From NCBI GenBank assembly GCA_947632575.1, contig CANRPV010000043.1, positions 1 through 10,599 on the forward strand: DNA of 10,599 nucleotides, written 5' to 3'. The stretch is from an uncultured Eggerthellaceae bacterium (GTDB taxonomy: Bacteria; Actinomycetota; Coriobacteriia; Coriobacteriales; Eggerthellaceae). The position numbers and the translations under genes are program-made. Every line of letters begins with the position of its first letter. Position 1 is the stretch's first letter. The notes below the pieces were generated by a model. It was not told where the DNA came from, did not search any database, and saw only the letters and a program-made list of their open reading frames with translations. Positions 1 through 7,195 of this stretch are shown here, in pieces.

Positions 1-208
1 CCAGCAGACTGAAATCGCCATCGTAGCTGACTTCATGCTGAAGACTCGCGAGCGTCTTAATCGTATTCTCGCCGAGAACACCGGTCAGGAAATTGAGACC
101 ATTCAGCGGGATACCGAGCGCGACAACTATATGACCGCTGAGGAAGCCAAGACCTACGGTTTGGTGGATGAGATCATCACCCATCACGGTGTGAAGCCAG
201 AGGAATAG
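1..208 (+). CDS. clpP: ATP-dependent Clp protease proteolytic subunit ClpP, C-terminal fragment
   Basis: This is the last 68 codons of ClpP, read in the frame starting at base 2 and ending with TAG at 206-208; the N-terminal part, with the catalytic Ser and His, lies outside the window. ClpP forms the double-heptamer serine protease chamber that degrades proteins unfolded by ClpX in the cytosol. The visible part contains the family's hallmark DTERDNYMTAEEAKTYGLVD stretch. By alignment with E. coli ClpP, the Asp of ERD (codon 122-124) is the third member of the Ser-His-Asp triad. The chain ends about as E. coli ClpP does, with a slightly longer tail (HHGVKPEE), so it looks complete at this end. 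clpX begins 11 bases after the stop, so the two are almost surely co-transcribed and, as is usual, their products act as one machine. Confidence 0.96.
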   Translation, partial: QQTEIAIVADFMLKTRERLNRILAENTGQEIETIQRDTERDNYMTAEEAKTYGLVDEIITHHGVKPEE

Positions 209-219
209 GCCTAACGTTC

Positions 220-1557
220 ATGGATCAGGAGATCTACTGCACATTCTGCGGCAAGACCCCCCAACAGGTCGATGCCATGATCGCCGGGCCCAATGGCATT
301 TACATTTGCGATGAGTGTATAGCCCTCTGCTCCGAGGCGATGAAGCAGGAACTCAATCTTGACATGGGCGATCCGCGCTCGCACAGCTCAGCGCCGGTTC
401 ATGGCAAGCATGCGGGAGCTGTCGCCGTTGCCCAGGATATGGAAGAAGAGGAGAGGGCGCTCATTAAGCTGCCCACGCCTCATGAGATTTACCAGCGGCT
501 CTCGGAGCACGTGGTGGGCCAAGAGGCGGCTAAAAAGGCGCTTTCAGTAGCCGTCTATAACCACTACAAGCGCATTTCCATGGGCCAGAGCACCGACGAA
601 GGCGATGTGGAGCTGGCCAAATCAAACATCATGCTTCTTGGACCGACGGGATCGGGCAAGACCCTTTTAGCCCAAACACTTGCCCGTACCCTTCAAGTTC
701 CCTTTGCCATCGCGGATGCCACCACCTTAACCGAGGCGGGTTATGTGGGTGAGGACGTGGAGAATATCCTTCTCAAGCTCATCACAGCCGCTGATTTTGA
801 CATTCCCCGCGCGGAAATCGGCATCATCTATATCGACGAGATCGATAAGATCGCCAGGAAAGCGGAAAACCTTTCCATCACGCGTGATGTCTCCGGTGAA
901 GGGGTGCAGCAAGCGCTGCTTAAGATCGTTGAGGGCTGTGATGCCTCGGTTCCTCCTCAAGGAGGTCGCAAGCATCCTCAGCAGGAGCTGATTCACATCG
1001 ACACCACTAATATCCTCTTTATCCTCGGTGGCGCCTTTGTGGGATTGGCCGATATCATCGCCCAACGAGTGGGCTCTTCAACCCTTGGCTTCGCCTCGGA
1101 TCTGCCTGAGAGCAAGAAGCTTCACGAAGCGGAGCTGTTGGCTCAGGTGTTACCGGAGGACTTGCATAAGTACGGCATGATCCCCGAGTTTATCGGGCGA
1201 ATCCCCGTCGTAGCTTCCTTGGATGAGCTTTCCGAGGAAGATTTGATGCGCATTCTCACCGAGCCGAAGAATGCGCTGGTTAAGCAGTACACGCGGTTGT
1301 TCGAGTTCGAGAACAGCCTGCTGACCTTTGATGAGGAGGCTCTTCGCGCCATCGCCACCGAGGCGGTTGAGCGGGCTACGGGTGCTCGAGGCCTTCGCTC
1401 CATATGCGAGCGAGTGCTGCTTGATGTGATGTATGAGCTGCCTGAGTACGACGGTCCCACGACGGTAACCGTCCATGCGAGCGATATCACAGGGGAAACC
1501 AAACCTAAGATTATTCCTGCTGTTGAACAGCTAACTTTTGAGGAGCAAACAGCCTAA
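220..1557 (+). CDS. clpX: ATP-dependent Clp protease ATP-binding subunit ClpX
   Basis: ClpX is the hexameric AAA+ unfoldase that recognises tagged substrates, unfolds them with ATP and feeds them into ClpP. The 445-residue protein starts with the ClpX-type zinc-binding domain (C7, C10, C30, C33). An acidic, variable linker (about 48-80) leads into the AAA+ module. That module shows Walker A GPTGSGKT at 141-148, pore loop 1 GYVGED at 174-179, Walker B IIYIDEID around 202-209, the pore-2 RKH at 250-252, the arginine-finger segment EFIGR ending at R327, and the sensor-2 motif GARGLR at 388-393. The ClpP-docking IGF tripeptide appears as LGF at 289-291. Length is close to the family norm (E. coli 424). 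The ATG at 220 is the only start that keeps the zinc domain whole; an AGAGGA lies 15 bases upstream inside the end of clpP. All functional motifs are intact. Confidence 0.98.
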   Translation: MDQEIYCTFCGKTPQQVDAMIAGPNGIYICDECIALCSEAMKQELNLDMGDPRSHSSAPVHGKHAGAVAVAQDMEEEERALIKLPTPHEIYQRLSEHVVGQEAAKKALSVAVYNHYKRISMGQSTDEGDVELAKSNIMLLGPTGSGKTLLAQTLARTLQVPFAIADATTLTEAGYVGEDVENILLKLITAADFDIPRAEIGIIYIDEIDKIARKAENLSITRDVSGEGVQQALLKIVEGCDASVPPQGGRKHPQQELIHIDTTNILFILGGAFVGLADIIAQRVGSSTLGFASDLPESKKLHEAELLAQVLPEDLHKYGMIPEFIGRIPVVASLDELSEEDLMRILTEPKNALVKQYTRLFEFENSLLTFDEEALRAIATEAVERATGARGLRSICERVLLDVMYELPEYDGPTTVTVHASDITGETKPKIIPAVEQLTFEEQTA

Positions 1558-1600
1558 GGCTGACGCTGGTCGCCAAGGCTGTAAGAGAAAGAGTTTGTCC

Positions 1601-4315
1601 ATGGCTGAAAAGAAATCCTCTTCAGAATCAAAGTCTCAACCACAGGCGTCGGGAGCCAAGTCCGTCGATTATGATTTCAGCGCTCACGAGCGCCCTTTTT
1701 TTGAGGCATGGAAAGACGCGGGTTATTTCCAGCGCGGAGAGGGTTTCGGCAAGCATAAGGACGATTCGTACACCATCGTCATCCCGCCTCCCAATATCAC
1801 GGGAGTGCTTCATATGGGTCATGCCCTTAATGACACCATCCAGGATGCCTGCATTCGTCGGGCGAGGATGCAGGGCTATCAAACCCGTTGGATTCTCGGA
1901 ACGGACCATGCGGGTATCGCCACGCAGACCAAGGTAGATAAGCATCTCGCCGAGCAGGGCATCAACAGGCGAGAGATCGGTCGTGAAAAGTTCATCGAAG
2001 CGTGTCAAGAGTGGAGAGAAGAATACGGTACGACGATCGTGAACCAGATTGCCGCCATGGGTTGCTCCTGCGACTATGCCGACGAGAAGTTCACCATGTC
2101 GCCGGAGTTCTCCAAGGCGGTGCGGATGGTCTTTACCGACTGGTACCACGCCGGCATCATCTATCGGGGCAAGCGCATCGTGAACTGGTGTCCTTCCTGC
2201 ACAACGGCCATCGCGGATGACGAGGCCGAGTATCAGGACGAACATGGCCATCTTTGGTATCTTCGTTACCCCCTCAAGGAGCCGGTCGATGGGCGCGACT
2301 ACATTACGGTGGCTACCACGAGGCCTGAGACCATGCTCGGAGATACCGGTGTGGCGGTAAGCCCTCAGGATGAGCGCTATGCGGACCTGGTTGGCAAAAC
2401 AGTGATCTTGCCTTTGGTGAATCGCGAGATCCCCATCTTTAGTGACTTTTACGTGGATAAGGAGTTTGGCACCGGTTTTGTTAAGGTGACTCCCGCCCAC
2501 GATCCCAATGACTTTGCCATGGGGGAGCGCCACGGTCTTGAGAAGATCAACATCTTCGACGAGACCGCCCATGTGGTCGATGGTTTCGGGAAGTTTTCCG
2601 GCATGGATCGCGACGAAGCGCGTGAGGCGGTCGTAGCAGCCTTTGACGAGCTAGGTCTGCTCGATCATGTGGAGGATCTCGATCACTCGGTCATGCATTG
2701 CTACCGTTGTCATTCCACGCTGGAGCCTTGGCTTTCCGAGCAGTGGTTCGTGGCGGTAGACGCCCTGAAAGAAGACGCGCTTAAGGTAGTGGAGGAGGAC
2801 AAGATCACCTTCTACCCGCCGCGCTGGAAATCCGTCTACCTGGATTGGCTCCATAATCTCAAAGACTGGTGCATTTCGCGTCAGCTTTGGTGGGGTCATC
2901 GTATCCCGATGTATTACTGCGACGCCTGCGGATGGCAGGATGCCTCAGTGGAGCCTATCGCCACGTGTCCTACCTGCGGACATGCAACACGTCAGGACGA
3001 GGACGTGCTCGACACCTGGTTCTCATCCCAACTGTGGCCTTTTGCCACCCAGGGATGGTCTGAAGCAGGAAATGAGGCACCTGATATCAAGCGTTATTAC
3101 CCCACGGAGGTGCTTTCCACCGCTCGCGACATCATGGGACTTTGGGTGGCGCGTATGGTGATGGCATCCATGTATTGCACGGGCGAGATTCCTTTTGAAA
3201 AGGTCATCATCCATCCGACTGTCATGGGCGCCGATGGCAAGCCTATGAGTAAATCTCGCGGCAATGGCGTGGATCCGGTTCAGCTCATGAAGGACTACGG
3301 CGCCGATGGCATGCGTTTCGGCCTTCTCATGCAGGTAACCGGCGCTCAGGCCATGCGTTTCGACTATCAAAAGATCGAGAGCAGCCGAAACTTCGCCAAC
3401 AAGATTCGCAATGCTGCACGTTTCGTGTTGATGCACCTTGATGGCTATATTCCAGGGGCTCCTGAGCCTACGACCCCGGCGGATCGCTGGATATTCTCCC
3501 GTTTGGCTCACCTGGTAGCTCAGGTGGATACGGCCTTTGACGCTTTTGAATTTGGCGAAGTGACCCGTTTGCTCTACAGCTTCTTCTGGAATGAGTTTTG
3601 CGATTGGTATATCGAGTTTTCCAAGAGCCGCTTAGCGAACGAGGATGACCCGGCCGATAAGCTGGCTTGTCAGCGCAATCTGCTGTTCGTGTTGGAGACC
3701 GCTCTGCGGCTTCTGCATCCGATCATGCCTTTTATCACCGAGGAGATCTATCAGGAGATGCCTGATAAAAATGGTGGTCCGTGGCTCATCGGTGCGCCTT
3801 GGCCCGATGCGGATGCATTACGCGCCTATATCGACAACGACGCGGAACGTTCCATTGATCTGGTGTGCGAGGTGGTTTCCGCTATTCGCTCGGCTCGTTC
3901 ACGCTACGGGGTCTCTCCGCGCGAGGCTCTCAATGTCTTCGTTCAGGCGGATGCTCAAGACGTGGTTTTGCTCGAGGCTCAGTCGGGATTGATTACATCG
4001 CTTGGAAACACTGCCGACTTGGTCATCGCGGAAGAGGTGAGCCGTCCCGCTCAATCTATCGTAAGTCTTGGTTCTGGCATTGAGGTCTATACGGACTTGG
4101 CCGGTAAAGTGGATTTCGAGGCTGAGGCGGCGCGTCTTGAGAAGGAAAAGGCGAAGCTTGCGGCTGATTGCCAGAAGTTGGAAAAGAAGCTCTCGAACGA
4201 GGGATTCCTTGCTAAGGCGGCGCCTGAGATCATCGCTAAGGACCGTGCTCGACTCGCCGATCTTCAGGACAAGCTTGAGCGCATCGAACGCCAGCAGGAG
4301 GAACTAGGTTTTTAG
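1601..4315 (+). CDS. valS: valine--tRNA ligase (ValRS)
   Basis: ValRS is a class I aminoacyl-tRNA synthetase that charges tRNA-Val and hydrolyses mischarged Thr-tRNA-Val. The 904-residue product has the HIGH signature as HMGH at 71-74 within PPPNITGVLHMGHAL. The CP1 editing domain (about 190-345) includes TTRPETMLGD and GTGFVKVTPAHDPND. Cysteine pairs at 197/200, 367/370, 440/443 and 456/459 suggest zinc knuckles. The KMSKS loop reads KPMSKS at 547-552. An anticodon-binding helical domain (about 625-770) follows, then the C-terminal coiled-coil tRNA arm (about 838-904) typical of ValRS. I chose ATG 1601 (MAEKKSSS) because it is preceded by the purine-rich AAGAGAAAGAG. An in-frame ATG at 1538 would overlap the clpX end and add 21 residues with no family similarity. 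It follows clpX by 43 bases with no visible terminator, so it probably shares the clp transcript. Confidence 0.97.
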   Translation: MAEKKSSSESKSQPQASGAKSVDYDFSAHERPFFEAWKDAGYFQRGEGFGKHKDDSYTIVIPPPNITGVLHMGHALNDTIQDACIRRARMQGYQTRWILGTDHAGIATQTKVDKHLAEQGINRREIGREKFIEACQEWREEYGTTIVNQIAAMGCSCDYADEKFTMSPEFSKAVRMVFTDWYHAGIIYRGKRIVNWCPSCTTAIADDEAEYQDEHGHLWYLRYPLKEPVDGRDYITVATTRPETMLGDTGVAVSPQDERYADLVGKTVILPLVNREIPIFSDFYVDKEFGTGFVKVTPAHDPNDFAMGERHGLEKINIFDETAHVVDGFGKFSGMDRDEAREAVVAAFDELGLLDHVEDLDHSVMHCYRCHSTLEPWLSEQWFVAVDALKEDALKVVEEDKITFYPPRWKSVYLDWLHNLKDWCISRQLWWGHRIPMYYCDACGWQDASVEPIATCPTCGHATRQDEDVLDTWFSSQLWPFATQGWSEAGNEAPDIKRYYPTEVLSTARDIMGLWVARMVMASMYCTGEIPFEKVIIHPTVMGADGKPMSKSRGNGVDPVQLMKDYGADGMRFGLLMQVTGAQAMRFDYQKIESSRNFANKIRNAARFVLMHLDGYIPGAPEPTTPADRWIFSRLAHLVAQVDTAFDAFEFGEVTRLLYSFFWNEFCDWYIEFSKSRLANEDDPADKLACQRNLLFVLETALRLLHPIMPFITEEIYQEMPDKNGGPWLIGAPWPDADALRAYIDNDAERSIDLVCEVVSAIRSARSRYGVSPREALNVFVQADAQDVVLLEAQSGLITSLGNTADLVIAEEVSRPAQSIVSLGSGIEVYTDLAGKVDFEAEAARLEKEKAKLAADCQKLEKKLSNEGFLAKAAPEIIAKDRARLADLQDKLERIERQQEELGF

Positions 4316-4339
4316 AGGAACGAGGCTTTTGACTGAGCG

Positions 4340-4367
4340 CCTGATCGAAGCTTTTCGCAGGTTATTT
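4340..4367 (+). terminator. possible weak intrinsic terminator after valS
   Basis: CCTG-AT-CGAA pairs with TTCG-CAGG (8 bp, with a two-base bulge AT at 4344-4345) around the tetraloop GCTT (4350-4353), followed directly by TTATTT at 4362-4367. It sits 25 bases after the valS stop, the right place to end the clpPX-valS transcript. The bulge and the imperfect U-tract make it weak, and it also overlaps a possible tiny reading frame at 4329-4409. Confidence 0.35.
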
Positions 4368-4420
4368 GTGGATGAGCCCCATACTCGAGTGCTCTTCGTG
4401 ACGATTTGAAAAGCTTGCGT

Positions 4421-4426
4421 TACAAT
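4421..4426 (+). promoter_or_regulatory. -10 box (TACAAT) for the zinc-ribbon membrane protein gene
   Basis: TACAAT matches the sigma-70-class -10 consensus at five of six positions and lies about 90 bases before the start codon. No convincing -35 lies 16-18 bases upstream; a TTGAAA at 4406-4411 is only 9 bases away, too close to work as one. The surrounding 13 bases CGTTACAATGGTT (4418-4430) recur exactly ahead of trxA at 9749-9761, which strengthens the promoter call. Confidence 0.5.
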
Positions 4427-4454
4427 GGTTGCTCGCAAAGGGTCCTTTAAACTC

Positions 4455-4489
4455 CGCTGACGTTAAGCGAACAGTGAAAAGCGTTAGCG
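4455..4489 (+). other. 5'-UTR hairpin upstream of the zinc-ribbon gene
   Basis: CGCTGACG (4455-4462) pairs with CGTTAGCG (4482-4489) over 8 base pairs, including one G-U, around a 19-nt loop. The structure ends 3 bases before the AAGGAG ribosome binding site (4493-4498). It has no U-tract, so it is not a terminator. It could tune translation or stability of the downstream gene, or be a chance pairing. Confidence 0.3.
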
Positions 4490-4510
4490 ACCAAGGAGAT
4501 TACTGCTTTC

Positions 4511-5104
4511 ATGAACGACTTGATTGCTCAGCTTTGGACTCCCGAGGTGCAAACCACGTTCACTATCGTGATCGTCATTCTTGTGGTCTTGTACATCTTG
4601 TCCATCGTTTGGGTCGTCCGCGATGCCTATATGCGCGGTACCCAATGGTATATCTGGGCAGCGGTTTCGTTGGTGCCTCTCGTGGGTCTGATCGCCTATC
4701 TGCTGCTGAGGCCGCCGCTTCTTCAGATCGATCGGGATGAACAAGAGCTGGAAATTGCTCTGAAGCAACGTCAGCTGATGCAGTATGGAGAATGCGCCAC
4801 CTGCGGTTATCCGGTTGAGGCCGACTACATCATCTGCCCCAGCTGTCATGCTCCTCTCAAGAATCTCTGTCCTCGTTGCCATCATGCTCTCGATCCCTCA
4901 TGGGATGTTTGTCCTTACTGCGCAACGCCGATTGGTCAAGCTCGGCCTCGTCGCTATGAACAAGCTCAGGCGGCTCCGGCAGCTGCGCCTGTTTCGGGGG
5001 GCGAATCCTACGCAGAGCAAGTGCCACCGTCTCGGCCTCGTCGTGAACGAACTAGGAACTCCTCCGGCGCGCGCGCTTCGTCTGGGGGAGGAGAGCTGAA
5101 ATAG
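4511..5104 (+). CDS. double zinc-ribbon membrane protein, function unknown
   Basis: I do not recognise a named family for this 197-residue protein, but its architecture is clear. A short N-terminal segment is followed by two hydrophobic helices (about 17-36 and 47-68) separated by a short loop with Arg and Asp. A charged stretch (72-90) leads to eight cysteines in four CxxC pairs: C95/C98, C109/C112, C120/C123 and C134/C137. That spacing fits a double zinc ribbon (DZANK-type) binding two zinc ions. The tail from about 143 is Ala/Pro/Arg/Ser-rich, basic and probably disordered. It is therefore likely a small membrane-anchored protein with a cytoplasmic zinc domain that binds protein or nucleic acid. 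AAGGAG at 4493-4498 precedes the ATG by 12 bases, a slightly long spacing, but no better in-frame start exists. It lies between two tRNA-synthetase genes and has its own apparent promoter. Confidence 0.88.
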   Translation: MNDLIAQLWTPEVQTTFTIVIVILVVLYILSIVWVVRDAYMRGTQWYIWAAVSLVPLVGLIAYLLLRPPLLQIDRDEQELEIALKQRQLMQYGECATCGYPVEADYIICPSCHAPLKNLCPRCHHALDPSWDVCPYCATPIGQARPRRYEQAQAAPAAAPVSGGESYAEQVPPSRPRRERTRNSSGARASSGGGELK

Positions 5105-5165
5105 ACCTGGCTTGATGGCTGAGTCCTAGGTTGAAAGTTACCCCTCAAGTTCTCTTGATCATCGG

Positions 5166-5193
5166 AAAGCGGGCGCCGGACGGCTCCGCTTTT
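5166..5193 (+). terminator. intrinsic terminator-like hairpin between the zinc-ribbon gene and thrS
   Basis: AAAGCGG (5166-5172) pairs perfectly with CCGCTTT (5186-5192). Inside it, GCC (5175-5177) pairs with GGC (5182-5184) around a GGAC tetraloop, and TTTT ends the structure at 5190-5193. It lies 62 bases after the upstream stop codon and 65 bases before thrS. The simplest reading is the terminator of the zinc-ribbon gene. If the thrS promoter lies upstream of it, which I could not settle, it would be a leader attenuator or the upstream arm of a thrS operator. Confidence 0.6.
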
Positions 5194-5219
5194 CTGCTGT
5201 TGTAACGAAGGTATTTGCA

Positions 5220-5236
5220 GGTGCTTTGTCTGCACC
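5220..5236 (+). promoter_or_regulatory. tRNA-Thr anticodon-arm-like hairpin in the thrS leader (candidate ThrRS operator)
   Basis: GGTGC (5220-5224) pairs with GCACC (5232-5236), giving a 5-bp stem that closes the 7-nt loop TTTGTCT (5225-5231). Stem and loop lengths match a tRNA anticodon arm. Numbered as tRNA 32-38, the loop has U33 and UGU at 34-36, the anticodon for the Thr codon ACA, with G35 and U36 being the known ThrRS identity bases. The Shine-Dalgarno AAAGGAAAGG (5241-5250) begins 4 bases later. E. coli ThrRS represses its own mRNA by binding just such a mimic. Position 37 is C rather than the A usual in tRNA, and a competing TGCAG/CTGCA pairing (5216-5220 with 5230-5234) exists. Confidence 0.45.
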
Positions 5237-5257
5237 CGGCAAAGGAAAGGAAACTCT

Positions 5258-7171
5258 ATGATCGTCGTGTTACCAGATGGCTCATCAAAGGAAATGGCTG
5301 AAGGCTCCACGGTCGCCGATGTGGCCGCCTCCATTGGCGCAGGCCTTGCGAAGGCCGCTCTCGCCGGTAGCGTTAACGGTAAGCTGGTAGATCTGGACTG
5401 GACCGTGGCCGATGGAGATGAGGTCAATATCATTACCCAAAAATCACCTGAGGCCTTGGATCTGTTGCGTCATTCCACCGCTCATGTGATGGCTGCGGCT
5501 TTGGTGGATCTCTACGGTGATGTGAAATTTGGCGTCGGTCCGGCCATCGAAAATGGCTTCTACTATGACGTGTCTCTCGAAAAGGCTCTCTCTCCGGATG
5601 ATTTCGCCGCTATCGAGAGCCGCATGGAGGAGATTATCAAGGCCGATGAGCCGTTTACGCACGAGGTCGTAAGCAAGGAGCAGGCCCTAGAACTGTTCAA
5701 GGATCAACCCTTTAAGCTTGAGCTTATTTCCGATTTTCCCGAGGACGAGGTCATCACCATCTATCGGACTGGTTCTTTCGTCGACCTGTGCCGGGGGCCG
5801 CATCTGTCTTCGACGGCTCAGATCCCCGCGATCAAGCTCACCAAGCTGGCAGGCGCTTATTGGAGAGGCGACGCCGACCGACCTATGTTGACTCGCATTT
5901 ACGGCACGGCGTTCTTCTCGAAAAAGGAGCTTGAGGAATATCTCCATAACCTCGAAGAGGCCGAGAAGCGCGATCATCGTAAGCTTGGTCGCGAACTTGG
6001 CATCTATGTGATGGATCCTATGGCTGGTGTGGGTTTGCCCATGTATCTTCCTAACGGCGCCCGGGTTATTCGTCTGCTTCAGGAATGGTTGCGTCGGGAT
6101 CTCTACGAACGCGGCTACGAGGAAGTGATCACCCCTCACATCTACAATGCCGACGTATGGAAGACCAGCGGGCATTACAACTTCTATCGCGACAACATGT
6201 ACTTCTTCAATATCAACGAGGGGACTGAAGAGGAGCCTCGTCTTTCCGAGTACGGCGTAAAGCCGATGAATTGTCCCGGTCATGTGATGCTCTATCGCAG
6301 CGAGGTCCGTTCCTATCGTGACTTGCCCCTGCGCTTCTTTGAGTTCGGTACGGTCTATCGTCACGAGATGAGCGGCGTGGTTCATGGACTTTTGCGCGCT
6401 CGCGGTTTCACCCAAGACGATGCCCACGTGTTCTGCACGCGGGAGCAGGTGGTCTCTGAGGTCGTCGCCATTTTGGATTTAGTGGACTACATCATGAACA
6501 CCTTCGGCTTTGAGTACTCAGCCGAGATCTCCACTCGTCCTGACAAATCCATCGGTACCGATGAGATGTGGGAATATGCCACTTCGGCTCTGGAGCAGGC
6601 TTGTAGCGAACATAACCTTGAATATGACATCAACGAGGGCGACGGGGCGTTTTACGGTCCTAAGATCGACATCAAGGTGAAGGATGCCATCGGCCGCACC
6701 TGGCAATGCTCCACGGTCCAGATTGACTTCAATATGCCCGAGCGTTTCGAGCTTACCTACAGAACCGATGCCAACACCGAAGAGCGTCCTTGGATGCTCC
6801 ACCGGGCAATCTTCGGTTCCATCGAGCGCTTCTTGGGCATTCTGCTTGAGCATTATGCGGGCGCGCTGCCGCTTTGGCTGGCGCCAACTCAAGTGGTGGT
6901 GCTGCCTATCGCAGATCGTCATAAGGACGCCGCCTATGAGTTTGCCGGTGAGCTCAAATCCGTCGGTGGCCGCGTTCAGGTGTATGACCAAAATGAGCCA
7001 ATGCGCGTTAAGATCGCGAAAGCTCAGAGCCAAAAAATTCCCTATATGATCGTGATTGGCGACAAGGAGATCGCTGAGTCGCAGGTAAGCGTTCGCGAGA
7101 GGTCTCAGGGCGATTTAGGAACTTGGGATCGCAAGAAGTTTATCGACGTCATTCGCGACGCGGCTCTGTAG
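5258..7171 (+). CDS. thrS: threonine--tRNA ligase (ThrRS)
   Basis: ThrRS is a class II synthetase that charges tRNA-Thr and removes misattached serine. The 637-residue protein has every bacterial domain in order. The TGS domain is at about 1-60. The N2 editing domain carries HSTAH (H72, H76) and CRGPH (C178, H182), the proofreading metal-like site of E. coli ThrRS. The class II catalytic core has PMNCPGH and motif 2 with RHE (R368), plus the zinc ligands C339, H390 and H515. The C-terminal anticodon-binding domain starts near 537 (LPLWLAPTQV). Length is almost the same as E. coli ThrRS (642). The ATG at 5258 follows a strong Shine-Dalgarno AAAGGAAAGG by 7 bases. I could not find a convincing -35/-10 pair for it. 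The leader hairpin at 5220-5236 suggests translational autoregulation. Downstream it converges on the antiporter gene, with 24 bases between stop codons. Confidence 0.98.
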   Translation: MIVVLPDGSSKEMAEGSTVADVAASIGAGLAKAALAGSVNGKLVDLDWTVADGDEVNIITQKSPEALDLLRHSTAHVMAAALVDLYGDVKFGVGPAIENGFYYDVSLEKALSPDDFAAIESRMEEIIKADEPFTHEVVSKEQALELFKDQPFKLELISDFPEDEVITIYRTGSFVDLCRGPHLSSTAQIPAIKLTKLAGAYWRGDADRPMLTRIYGTAFFSKKELEEYLHNLEEAEKRDHRKLGRELGIYVMDPMAGVGLPMYLPNGARVIRLLQEWLRRDLYERGYEEVITPHIYNADVWKTSGHYNFYRDNMYFFNINEGTEEEPRLSEYGVKPMNCPGHVMLYRSEVRSYRDLPLRFFEFGTVYRHEMSGVVHGLLRARGFTQDDAHVFCTREQVVSEVVAILDLVDYIMNTFGFEYSAEISTRPDKSIGTDEMWEYATSALEQACSEHNLEYDINEGDGAFYGPKIDIKVKDAIGRTWQCSTVQIDFNMPERFELTYRTDANTEERPWMLHRAIFGSIERFLGILLEHYAGALPLWLAPTQVVVLPIADRHKDAAYEFAGELKSVGGRVQVYDQNEPMRVKIAKAQSQKIPYMIVIGDKEIAESQVSVRERSQGDLGTWDRKKFIDVIRDAAL

Positions 7172-7195
7172 GGAAGTTTCGATAACGAGGAAGCG

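Noticed and set aside
1538..1600. In-frame upstream ATG that would extend ValRS by 21 residues
   Set aside because: It overlaps the clpX 3' end, the extra residues do not look like ValRS, and ATG 1601 has its own purine-rich site.
1628..2572. Long antisense open frame (314 codons) opposite valS
   Set aside because: It is a shadow of valS codon structure: the composition is unlike a folded protein, there is no ribosome binding site, and valS itself has every family motif. The same holds for antisense frames opposite clpX and thrS.
4406..4426. TTGAAA plus TACAAT as a complete -35/-10 promoter
   Set aside because: The spacing is 9 bases, far from the 16-18 needed; only the TACAAT is kept as a -10 candidate.
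5131..5159. TTGAAA (5131-5136) as the -35 of a thrS promoter
   Set aside because: The hexamer 17 bases downstream (CTTGAT) matches the -10 consensus at only three positions, too weak to call.
5105..5257. T-box riboswitch in the thrS leader
   Set aside because: No AGGGUGGNACCGCG-type T-box sequence or large specifier stem is present; the leader is only about 150 bases long.
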